Part shown: in pieces, positions 1-5,460 of the stretch
How positions within the stretch are numbered: the stretch's first letter is position 1
How the letters are laid out: each line of letters opens with the position of its first letter
Assembly (NCBI GenBank): GCA_007119455.1
Contig: SKPR01000056.1
Location: forward strand, 1 to 10,140
DNA: 10,140 bases
From: Candidatus Brevefilum sp.
Lineage (GTDB): Bacteria > Chloroflexota > Anaerolineae > Anaerolineales > Anaerolineaceae
Direction: 5' to 3'
The notes under the pieces: generated by a model
What the model was told of the DNA's origin: nothing
What the model saw: the letters and a program-made list of their open reading frames with translations, nothing else
Database searches by the model: none
Program-made: the position numbers and the translations under genes

Positions 1-75
1 AGGGCAATCGCAAATTTGGCGAAAACTATGGAAGATATCACTCAATTTAGCAAAACATTGAGATCCGCCCTTTAA
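1..75 (+). CDS. C-terminal fragment of an unidentified protein (5' end outside window)
   Basis: Frame 1 is open from the first base to a TAA at 73-75 and encodes 24 residues ending in KTLRSAL. The peptide is amphipathic and rich in Leu, Ala, Lys and Thr, like the terminal helix of a soluble protein. Too little is present to name a family. It lies on the same strand as cysK, but about 470 bp and a strong promoter separate them, so it is probably a separate transcription unit. The short length means a chance open frame cannot be excluded. Confidence 0.4.
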   Translation, partial: RAIANLAKTMEDITQFSKTLRSAL

Positions 76-203
76 TAGATGTTTTAAAAAGCCTTCGCTG
101 GAGCAAAGCAGCACCCGCACCCTTTTGAGTGGGGGCAAGATGAGGTGATTAAAACACGAAAATCATTGATTTAGTTAATATGAATGACTTTGCAGTTGCC
201 CTG
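76..203. other. Intergenic stretch, no gene recognised
   Basis: No coding frame with a credible start was seen. A modest hairpin is present: CCCGCAC at 114-120 can pair with GTGGGGG at 129-135 with one G.G mismatch. It lacks a following T run on either strand, so it is not a convincing terminator for the gene ending at 75. Confidence 0.4.
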
Positions 204-269
204 CTTGACGTGTCAAGACAACCGTTTGACATGACAAGACAACCACTTGACGTGACAAGAAACCTTGAC
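204..269 (+). promoter_or_regulatory. Three and a half dyad repeats spaced 21 bp apart (putative operator array)
   Basis: Three 14-bp elements of the form CTTG-N6-CAAG lie at 204-217 (CTTGACGTGTCAAG), 225-238 (TTTGACATGACAAG) and 246-259 (CTTGACGTGACAAG). Each is followed by ACAACC or AAACC. Their starts are exactly 21 bp apart, two helical turns, so they face the same side of the DNA. A half copy, CTTGAC at 264-269, overlaps the -35 hexamer of the promoter. The dyad symmetry, helical phasing and position next to the promoter suggest sites for a dimeric regulator. The regulator is not identifiable from the window. Confidence 0.6.
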
Positions 270-292
270 TTTAACCCAATTCCCACTATAAT
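265..292 (+). promoter_or_regulatory. Strong sigma-70-type promoter of the cys operon
   Basis: The -35 hexamer TTGACT (265-270) and the perfect -10 hexamer TATAAT (287-292) are separated by 16 bp. Transcription would start near 298-300, giving a leader of about 250 nt before the cysK start. The dyad array abuts and partly overlaps the -35 element. Confidence 0.75.
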
Positions 293-329
293 TACGATAG
301 ATATTATCTAAATTTATAGGAGCAATTTG

Positions 330-365
330 ATGTTTACCTGCTTATGTCTGAGGCGGGGTCGGTGA
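330..365 (+). CDS. Cysteine-containing leader peptide, MFTCLCLRRGR (11 aa)
   Basis: The ATG at 330 follows AGGAG (318-322) with a 7-nt spacer, an ideal ribosome-binding site placed about 20 nt after the predicted transcription start. The frame encodes MFTCLCLRRGR and stops at TGA 363-365. Cys codons TGC (339-341) and TGT (345-347) are codons 4 and 6, just before and at the start of the first RNA stem. Two Cys in 11 residues upstream of cysK-cysE is what a ribosome-mediated sensor of Cys-tRNA charging would need. The peptide itself probably has no function beyond being translated. The ORF is short, so conservation in relatives would be the main test. Confidence 0.6.
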   Translation: MFTCLCLRRGR

Positions 366-407
366 CCACTGCTCAGACAAACTACTTGAAAAACTAAGTC
401 AGTCGAC

Positions 408-469
408 CTGGGCAGCGGACAGCCCCGCAGTTATATACCTGATGCGGTGCGAAAGATTCGCTGCTTTTT
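408..469 (+). terminator. Regulated intrinsic terminator in the cys leader
   Basis: The segment GCAGCG (412-417) pairs with CGCTGC (459-464), immediately followed by five T residues (465-469). An alternative, more local stem is GCGAA/TTCGC (449-453/457-461), extendable with bulges to 444/464. Both place the hairpin base directly before the T run. A second run of eight T (487-494) lies 17 nt further on but has only a poor hairpin before it. Confidence 0.5.
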
Positions 470-546
470 GTGTTAATCCGGCTGGCTTTTTTTTAGGCGG
501 ATGTGTAAACTGAAATTATCAATGATCAATCATGGAGAGATAATTA

Positions 547-1479
547 ATGAAAATTTATAACAATATTACTGAACTAATCGGCAATACACCCCTGGTCCGC
601 CTGAATCGCATTGATCAGGATACCCTTGCTGAAGTTATCCTCAAGCTAGAGTACTTCAACCCGGCCCATAGCGTCAAAGACCGCATTGGTGTCGCCATGA
701 TCAACGCTGCAGAAGATGCCGGGTTACTGACCGACGAAAGTATCATCGTCGAACCCACCAGCGGTAATACGGGTATTGCCCTGGCTTTCACGGCTGCTGC
801 ACGCGGGTACCGTTGTGTGATCATCATGCCAGAGAAAGTCAGCTACGAGCGTAAGATGATGATGAAAATCCTGGGTGCTGAATTGATCCTGACGCCCGCA
901 GATGACGGCATGAATGGCGCTATCGCGAAGGCCGAAGAGCTGGTCGCAGCGGACCCCCGATATTTTATGCCCAACCAGTTCGCAAACCCTGCTAACCCGG
1001 AAATTCATCGTCGCACAACGGCCAAAGAGATCTGGGAGGACACCGATGGCCAGGTAGACATCCTCGTCGCTGGCATTGGCACAGGCGGCACGATCACTGG
1101 CGTGGGCGAAGCATTAAAATCCCTGAATCCAGATTTGCAGGTGATTGCCGTCGAGCCGGAAGAATCGCCTGTTCTATCAGGCGGCGAGAAAGGTCCGCAC
1201 CCGATCATGGGCATTGGGGCCGGGTTTATCCCGCCTGTGCTCAACACAGAGATTTATGATGAAATCATCCAGGTTGCTGGCGAAGCTGCCTTCGATACAG
1301 CCCGACGCCTGGCTACTCAAGAAGGTTTGCCTGTCGGGATTTCTGCAGGTGCTGCTGTATGGGCCGCCTTGCAAGTTGCCATGCGGTCTGAAAATAAAGG
1401 TAAATTGATTGTCGTGATCATTCCCTCCTTTGCTGAACGCTATCTGAGCACACCCCTCTTTGATGACTTGCGGGCTTAG
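547..1479 (+). CDS. cysK: Cysteine synthase A (O-acetylserine sulfhydrylase)
   Basis: This cytoplasmic PLP enzyme converts O-acetylserine and sulfide to cysteine and acetate, the last step of cysteine synthesis. The 310-residue protein is full length for the family. Visible motifs are GNTPLVRL (12-19), the PLP-binding Lys44 in NPAHSVKDR, the substrate loop TSGNTG (71-76), the PLP phosphate loop GTGGT (178-182), SPVLSGG and GIGAGFIP (207-229), GISAGAA (264-270) with the serine that contacts the PLP ring nitrogen, and PSFAERYLST near the C terminus. The loop MPEKVSYERK (94-103) differs from the usual PETMSLERR and resembles cystathionine beta-synthase-type sequences. The SGG/GIGAGFIP block and the cysE neighbour still favour CysK. 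GGAGA lies about 8 nt before the ATG. cysE follows on the same strand, and the attenuator-like leader precedes it. Confidence 0.95.
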   Translation: MKIYNNITELIGNTPLVRLNRIDQDTLAEVILKLEYFNPAHSVKDRIGVAMINAAEDAGLLTDESIIVEPTSGNTGIALAFTAAARGYRCVIIMPEKVSYERKMMMKILGAELILTPADDGMNGAIAKAEELVAADPRYFMPNQFANPANPEIHRRTTAKEIWEDTDGQVDILVAGIGTGGTITGVGEALKSLNPDLQVIAVEPEESPVLSGGEKGPHPIMGIGAGFIPPVLNTEIYDEIIQVAGEAAFDTARRLATQEGLPVGISAGAAVWAALQVAMRSENKGKLIVVIIPSFAERYLSTPLFDDLRA

Positions 1480-1558
1480 GTATGATTTAAGATAGGAAAT
1501 TGTTATGGACCATACATCTACGCTAGAAATAACCAAATACCAAAATGACGAACTAACC

Positions 1559-1566
1559 AAGGAGGT
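1559..1566 (+). promoter_or_regulatory. Perfect Shine-Dalgarno deciding the cysE start
   Basis: AAGGAGGT is a full anti-16S match. Its GGAGG core (1561-1565) lies 5 nt before a TTG at 1571-1573 in the cysE frame. The upstream ATG at 1505 has only a weak AGGA before it. Confidence 0.65.
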
Positions 1567-1570
1567 CGGA

Positions 1571-2266
1571 TTGTTTCAAACGATAATAGAGGATATTCGT
1601 TGCGCACTCCAACGCGATCCGGCAGCCCGGACATGGTTTGAAGTCCTGTTTAATTATTCCGGCTTACATGCCATCTGGTTCTACCGGATCACTCACTGGA
1701 TGTGGCAGCACAAGCTGCACTTCCCCGCACGGTGGATTTCTCAATTCGCTCGCTGGCTAACCGGTGTGGAAATTCATCCCGGTGCAATCATCGGACGGCG
1801 ATTCTTCATTGATCATGGGATGGGTGTGGTGATCGGTGAAACTGCGGAAATTGGTAATGATGTAACGCTTTATCACGGTGTGACTATGGGTGGTGTTAGC
1901 CTTGAGAAGGGGAAACGCCATCCAACCCTGGGCGACCGGGTTGTCGTGGGCGCTGGCGCTAAAGTCCTTGGGGCAATTGAAATCGGCGCTGGAAGCAGGG
2001 TCGGTGCAAATGCCGTGGTGGTCAGACCCGTACCGCCTGATTCAGTGGTCGTTGGCATCCCCGGCCAGATTGTCAAACGAACCCGCACACAGGATGCCGA
2101 AATCCCAGACCTGCACCATGACCGCCTGCCCGACACCCTCGGTGAAGCACTGCGCCAGGTGATGGCCCGGCTAGATCGACTGGAGGAGGAGGTGCACGTC
2201 CATGAAGACCTCCACCTTGAGACCAATGAAGAGGGTTACTGGATCGGTTCAGATTTCAGTATTTAA
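1571..2266 (+). CDS. cysE: Serine O-acetyltransferase
   Basis: CysE acetylates serine with acetyl-CoA, giving the O-acetylserine used by CysK. The same frame is open from an ATG at 1505 (253 aa). The TTG at 1571 (231 aa) is preferred because it follows a perfect Shine-Dalgarno, and its product FQTIIEDIRCALQRDPAAR aligns with the usual CysE N terminus. An N-terminal helical region including YSGLHAIWFYRI (29-40, TTG numbering) precedes a left-handed beta-helix with VEIHPGA, the active-site D81-H82 in FIDHGMGVVIGE, TLYHGVTMGG, the second conserved His in KRHP (about 117), GDRVVVGAGAKVLG and GIPGQIV. A linker of about 60 residues with a short coiled coil (ALRQVMARLDRLEEEV) leads to a C-terminal SDFSI. 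A terminal Ile in such a tail is what inserts into the CysK active site in the cysteine synthase complex, so that complex is likely here. Confidence 0.93.
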   Translation: MFQTIIEDIRCALQRDPAARTWFEVLFNYSGLHAIWFYRITHWMWQHKLHFPARWISQFARWLTGVEIHPGAIIGRRFFIDHGMGVVIGETAEIGNDVTLYHGVTMGGVSLEKGKRHPTLGDRVVVGAGAKVLGAIEIGAGSRVGANAVVVRPVPPDSVVVGIPGQIVKRTRTQDAEIPDLHHDRLPDTLGEALRQVMARLDRLEEEVHVHEDLHLETNEEGYWIGSDFSI

Positions 2267-2271
2267 TAAAC

Positions 2272-2300
2272 TTATCCTGGCCTTGTGCTGGCCAGGATAA
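2272..2300. terminator. Bidirectional terminator between convergent units
   Basis: TTATCCTGGCC (2272-2282) and GGCCAGGATAA (2290-2300) form a perfect 11-bp stem with a 7-nt loop. It begins 5 nt after the cysE stop and 23 nt from the stop of the convergent gene ending at 2324. Flanks are A/T-rich on both sides but without a long T run, so efficiency may differ by direction. Confidence 0.7.
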
Positions 2301-2323
2301 AATTGATTAGCAATGGGTGTCAG

Positions 2324-2680
2324 TTAAGAAAGCATTTTACGGGCCCGATAAAGATCCAATGTTTCAACTGCATGGCGCAGGTGTGGGATGACAATGCTCC
2401 CGCCAACCACCAAACCCACATTGAGTGCATCATACAGTTCAGGGTCTTCCCATCCGGCATCCACACATTGAATAATGTGATAATCAATACAATCGTTACA
2501 TCTCAGCACCAGTGAAGCGACCAGGCCTAATAATTCTTTCGTTTTGGAACTGAGCTCGCCATCATGGTAAGCTCGTGTGTCAAGATTGAAGAACCTTTTA
2601 ATACCGAGGTGATCAATCATGGCAATACGATCATTCATTTTCTGACGGTAATCTTCAAATTCCTGCAGGCGATCTGTCAT
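2324..2680 (-). CDS. Carboxymuconolactone decarboxylase / AhpD-like family protein
   Basis: This 118-residue single-domain protein carries the AhpD-type redox signature: Cys61 and Cys64 with His68 in CNDCIDYH, preceded by SKTKELLGLVASLVLRC (45-61), the core helix of the family. Relatives are small all-helical, usually trimeric or hexameric proteins. The CxxC-H motif commonly supports thiol-disulfide or peroxidase-reductant activity, while decarboxylase members lack the Cys pair, so a redox role is more likely than carboxymuconolactone decarboxylation. Substrate and partner are unknown. AAGGAG lies 6 nt before the ATG. It is the last gene of the minus-strand unit, 34 nt after the two-membrane-segment gene, and ends at the shared terminator. 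Confidence 0.85.
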   Translation of the reverse strand: MTDRLQEFEDYRQKMNDRIAMIDHLGIKRFFNLDTRAYHDGELSSKTKELLGLVASLVLRCNDCIDYHIIQCVDAGWEDPELYDALNVGLVVGGSIVIPHLRHAVETLDLYRARKMLS

Positions 2681-2714
2681 ACCGAACTCCTTTAATATGA
2701 CACTTTTTAATTAA

Positions 2715-3071
2715 TTACCGACTCTTTCTAACGATGGTTTCTCTCAGCGTCCCCACCAACAAGATCAAAATCAACACAGTACTCCAGATGATAATCCCAT
2801 CGGTATAACCGATTTCCTCTGGTACCGGAGGTACTTCTTCTACCTCATTCGTTTCCTGCTGGCCAGGTGTGCCGATGATGGCGGGGGAATCGCCATTAAG
2901 GTCTTCTTCTGCAACGAGGGTAGGTGTGAAAAAAAATCCCCGTTGGGCAATCGGGCTGGTCAATGCCAGGCCAGCAAACACCAGCACAAATATTACGAGA
3001 AGAATCAATACCCAGCGAGGGACTATTTTCAGAAGTGGTTTTTTAGGCTTGCCATTGGGATTGGCTTTCAC
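2715..3071 (-). CDS. Hypothetical protein with two membrane segments, coupled to the lipoprotein gene
   Basis: No family is recognised. The 118-residue product has a basic N terminus (KANPNGKPKKPLLK), a first hydrophobic segment (about 19-38), a roughly 50-residue loop that becomes acidic and proline-rich (EEDLNGDS, NEVEEVPPVPEE), a second hydrophobic segment (about 92-109) and a short basic tail (RETIVRKSR). By the positive-inside rule both ends are cytoplasmic and the acidic loop is outside. The start is GTG (3069-3071), overlapping the TGA of the upstream lipoprotein gene as GTGA. GGAGG sits about 5 nt before it inside that gene, so translation is probably coupled. It may be a membrane partner of that lipoprotein, but this is inferred from position only. 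Confidence 0.7.
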   Translation of the reverse strand: MKANPNGKPKKPLLKIVPRWVLILLVIFVLVFAGLALTSPIAQRGFFFTPTLVAEEDLNGDSPAIIGTPGQQETNEVEEVPPVPEEIGYTDGIIIWSTVLILILLVGTLRETIVRKSR

Positions 3072-4378
3072 GAATCCTCCAGGTTCTCATTGGCAACCTG
3101 CGCAGCCTGCGCCGGATCAACCTGCTCCTGAAGGATTTGTCTCGTTCCATCACGGAGGGCCGGTCCGAGACTGGTCAGGATATCATTTGAGGGTCGCAGA
3201 CGTGTCATCAATGCAACCTGGCTGACGATTGACCGCAAACTCTGATTTTGCCAACCCTCCAATGAGCTTGGACGGGGGGGAATATACCCGGATTCACTGG
3301 TCCAGGCTGAGAGATATTCGGGTTGAACAAGATATTCTGCTAATTGAATGGCGATGGGATGGCGGTGTTCTTCAAGTGTGGGAATTGTCCAGATTAAACC
3401 CGTCCCAATGGTTACCGTTGCTTCTGGCCCGGGGTGCAAGGGCATCATCATTGCGTCGGCTGGTATTTCTTTTAGGAAATTTGAAGACCAGGTAACGACC
3501 TGGTCAACCTGACCATCGCGGAACGCAGTCCATACCTGACCCTGAGTCTGGTATTGGTTAAGCCAATCTGGAAAAGTGCCGGTCTCCAAACCAGCCTCAA
3601 ATAAACGGAAAACCTCAGTTAATGGCTCAACTTCAAGCAGCGGTCGGCGCTGTGAATCAATGATTCTTCCACCTTCAGCCTGGTACAAAGCCAGGGGGAA
3701 AAGTGCCTGATCACTTTCAGAAGGAAAAGCCAAAACAATGCCTGATTCGACCAGTTCATCCCATGTTTCAGGGAATTCCGGGATATTCCCAGGACGGTAA
3801 ACGATCACCAGGGAGTCAGCAGCAAAAGGAAGTCCAAAAGTGCTGCCCTGCAATAAGGCCATATCTTGTGAAAAGCCATACCAATCCGGATCATCCGGGA
3901 TTTCTGTCAGGCCATCCAGGGGAAAAATCAGCCCCTTTAATGCAGCCGTCTCCAGGTCTGGCCTGGAAAGCACAATCAGGTCGGGTAAAGCAGCCGGAGC
4001 GGCTGCGTTAGTTGCCGTCAACGAATCCAACAGACCACCAGCCCCACTGGCGGCTTTGACCCGTACATTAATGTCGATCCCACCATGCAAATCAGAAAAT
4101 GATTGAAGCCGGTTGGCAAACAATGTACTGGAGTCTGTTTCCAGACTTGGGTCCATATCAGGTGGAACCCATATCGTCAGATCTGTGATCGGCGAAGGTG
4201 TTGGTTCATCCACTGGCAAAGGGTCAGGCGTAGGCGTTCCCTCCAATACATCCTGAGCCGGAGGAGTCGGTGTTGACGGTCTGTCTACAATGATGGGTAA
4301 ATCAAAGGGAAAAGCCTCACAAGCTGTGAGTAACAGACCCAATACCAGGCCAATGACCAAGAGTTTTCTGATCTTCAT
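3068..4378 (-). CDS. ABC-type extracellular solute-binding lipoprotein (family 1-like), orphan
   Basis: The 436-residue protein starts with a lipoprotein signal (KIRKLLVIGLVLGLLLTAC, lipobox LLTA-C20), so it should be lipid-anchored on the outer face of the membrane. A Thr/Pro linker (about 34-64, with TPTPP, TPTPDP and EPTPSP) precedes a domain typical of family 1 (sugar-type) binding proteins: DLTIWVPPDMDP, a central PDLIVLSR, FGLPFAADSLVIVYRPG, PETWDELVE and a helical C-terminal lobe. No permease or ATPase gene is present within the window, which is unusual for this class. It overlaps the downstream two-membrane-segment gene by 4 nt and follows an M42 peptidase gene by 28 nt. The ligand cannot be told from sequence; peptides, sugars or a sensory role are all possible. 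The SD before the ATG is poor (nearest AAGGA about 16 nt away). Confidence 0.82.
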   Translation of the reverse strand: MKIRKLLVIGLVLGLLLTACEAFPFDLPIIVDRPSTPTPPAQDVLEGTPTPDPLPVDEPTPSPITDLTIWVPPDMDPSLETDSSTLFANRLQSFSDLHGGIDINVRVKAASGAGGLLDSLTATNAAAPAALPDLIVLSRPDLETAALKGLIFPLDGLTEIPDDPDWYGFSQDMALLQGSTFGLPFAADSLVIVYRPGNIPEFPETWDELVESGIVLAFPSESDQALFPLALYQAEGGRIIDSQRRPLLEVEPLTEVFRLFEAGLETGTFPDWLNQYQTQGQVWTAFRDGQVDQVVTWSSNFLKEIPADAMMMPLHPGPEATVTIGTGLIWTIPTLEEHRHPIAIQLAEYLVQPEYLSAWTSESGYIPPRPSSLEGWQNQSLRSIVSQVALMTRLRPSNDILTSLGPALRDGTRQILQEQVDPAQAAQVANENLEDS

Positions 4379-4406
4379 GGCGTGCTCGATGCTATCCTTC
4401 CATTAA

Positions 4407-5405
4407 TCAACCCAGATTGATTGGATTGCTCAATAACGCAACCAATAATCTGACGGCATTCTCTACATCGTCAGAGTCTACCATTTCTGAAGGAGAATGG
4501 ATATATCGGCAAGCTATCGAGATACAGCCTGCAGGTACGCCGCTGCGTGTGAGCTGGATCGCACGACCATCCGTGCCACCAGATTCAAGGACTTCAAGCT
4601 GATAAGGAATTTCGGCATCCTTCGCCGTTTGAACCATCCAATCTACCAAACGAGGGTCTGCAATAAAACTTGAATCCCGCACTTTGATCGCTGGCCCATC
4701 ACCAAGGGCTGTTTCCATTTTTGTCAACCGGCGTGGCGTGTCGCCGCTTCGGGTGACATCCACAGCAAACCCGACATCAGGATCAACCCCATAAGCAGCG
4801 GTGGTTGCGCCTCGTAACCCAACCTCTTCCTGCGTGCTGAAGACAAAGTGGACTTCATGGGGGGTGCTTTCCAATCGTTTTAACCCTTCTATGGCAATAG
4901 CTGCGGCAATCCGATCATCCATCGATTTAGCAACAAGCCGTTTGCCCAAATCAAGGAATGGCCTTTCAAAGCCACAAACATCCCCGACTTTGACCGGGCA
5001 ATCATCGCGGCTGGACGCACCCACATCAATGAACAAATCAGAAAGTTTGGGAACCTTTCCCGATTCAAGGCCATCCATCCCGATCACACCCTGGGTGCCA
5101 TCCATGAACTTGACCCGGCCACCAAAACATGTCAGGGGATTGATCCCGCCAATGTTTGTGAAACGAATGAAACCATTAGAGTCAATGTGTGTGGCCATCA
5201 GACCAATTTCATCAATATGGGCGGAGATCATTACACGCATTCCATCATCGGTTTTTGTACCTTTCCTGGCGATCAAACTCCCCAATGCATCCACGCTGAT
5301 GGCATCGGCTGCATCGTCAATTTCGTCTCGGATTAAATCCCGAATAGAATGCTCAAAACCCGATGGGCCTGTCGTTTCAACAAGTTTCTGGATTAAAGAT
5401 TTCAT
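4407..5405 (-). CDS. M42 family metallo-aminopeptidase, copy 1 (FrvX/TET-like)
   Basis: M42 peptidases are cytoplasmic two-metal aminopeptidases that usually assemble into tetrahedral dodecamers and trim peptides. The 332-residue protein has all expected active-site positions: His63 in SAHIDEIG, bridging Asp163 in SMDDR, catalytic Glu193 and metal Glu194 in TQEEVGLRG, Asp216 in AVDVT, and His303 in YIHSPSE. The SGGTDG motif is at 276-281. The ATG at 5405 is preferred to the TTG at 5408 because AGGAG lies 7 nt before the ATG and only 4 nt before the TTG. It is the third of three consecutive M42 genes (55 nt after copy 2), followed 28 nt later by the lipoprotein gene. Peptide specificity cannot be inferred. 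Some relatives are annotated as endoglucanase M or FrvX; peptidase is the better-supported function. Confidence 0.92.
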   Translation of the reverse strand: MKSLIQKLVETTGPSGFEHSIRDLIRDEIDDAADAISVDALGSLIARKGTKTDDGMRVMISAHIDEIGLMATHIDSNGFIRFTNIGGINPLTCFGGRVKFMDGTQGVIGMDGLESGKVPKLSDLFIDVGASSRDDCPVKVGDVCGFERPFLDLGKRLVAKSMDDRIAAAIAIEGLKRLESTPHEVHFVFSTQEEVGLRGATTAAYGVDPDVGFAVDVTRSGDTPRRLTKMETALGDGPAIKVRDSSFIADPRLVDWMVQTAKDAEIPYQLEVLESGGTDGRAIQLTRSGVPAGCISIACRYIHSPSEMVDSDDVENAVRLLVALLSNPINLG

Positions 5406-5460
5406 CAAAAAGCTCCTGGCTAGTTATCTGGTGTAATTATTGTAAGATCAAGGGTGACAA

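Larger units (their letters stand above)
299..470 (+). promoter_or_regulatory. Putative cysteine-responsive transcription attenuator (leader RNA)
   Basis: The leader encodes a two-cysteine peptide (330-365) and contains competing stems. Stem 1:2 pairs TGTCTGAG (345-352) perfectly with CTCAGACA (372-379), capped by GGTC/GACC (357-360/364-367). Stem 2:3 pairs 366-376 with 408-418, ten pairs including one G.U and one A.C mismatch. Stem 3:4 pairs GCAGCG (412-417) with CGCTGC (459-464), followed by T5 (465-469). Stalling at Cys codons 339-347 would cover segment 1 and free segment 2 to sequester segment 3. Finishing at the stop (363-365) would cover segment 2 and allow termination. Caveat: the terminator arm has rival local folds (CCGCA 425-429/TGCGG 443-447, and GCGAA 449-453/TTCGC 457-461), so the exact terminator stem is uncertain. 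The mechanism is inferred. Confidence 0.6.

Noticed and set aside
204..264. CRISPR array
   Set aside because: Units are only about 20 bp and contiguous, with no unique spacers; dyad symmetry points to protein binding sites.
345..430. Known riboswitch (SAM, ZTP, T-box) in the cys leader
   Set aside because: CCTGGGCAG resembles part of the ZTP motif, but the rest of that consensus is absent. No T-box AGGGTGGNACCGCG sequence and no SAM-I core were seen.
299..470. 6S RNA or another independent small RNA, because of its own promoter, terminator and about 170-nt length
   Set aside because: The conserved closing stems and large central bubble of 6S RNA were not found, and a translatable Cys peptide with ordered alternative stems next to cysK fits an attenuator better. 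Not fully excluded.
471..500. Second terminator at the T8 run before cysK
   Set aside because: Only CC/GG with a 4-nt loop precedes the T run locally; longer pairing (CAGCC 420-424 with GGCTG 480-484) is distant, so it was not called.
2285..2515. Plus-strand open frame after cysE
   Set aside because: It starts inside the bidirectional terminator and is antisense to the AhpD-like gene with its intact CxxC-H motif.
4801..5436. Long plus-strand open frame of 211 codons
   Set aside because: It is antisense to an intact M42 gene with all catalytic residues; the product has no recognisable motifs.
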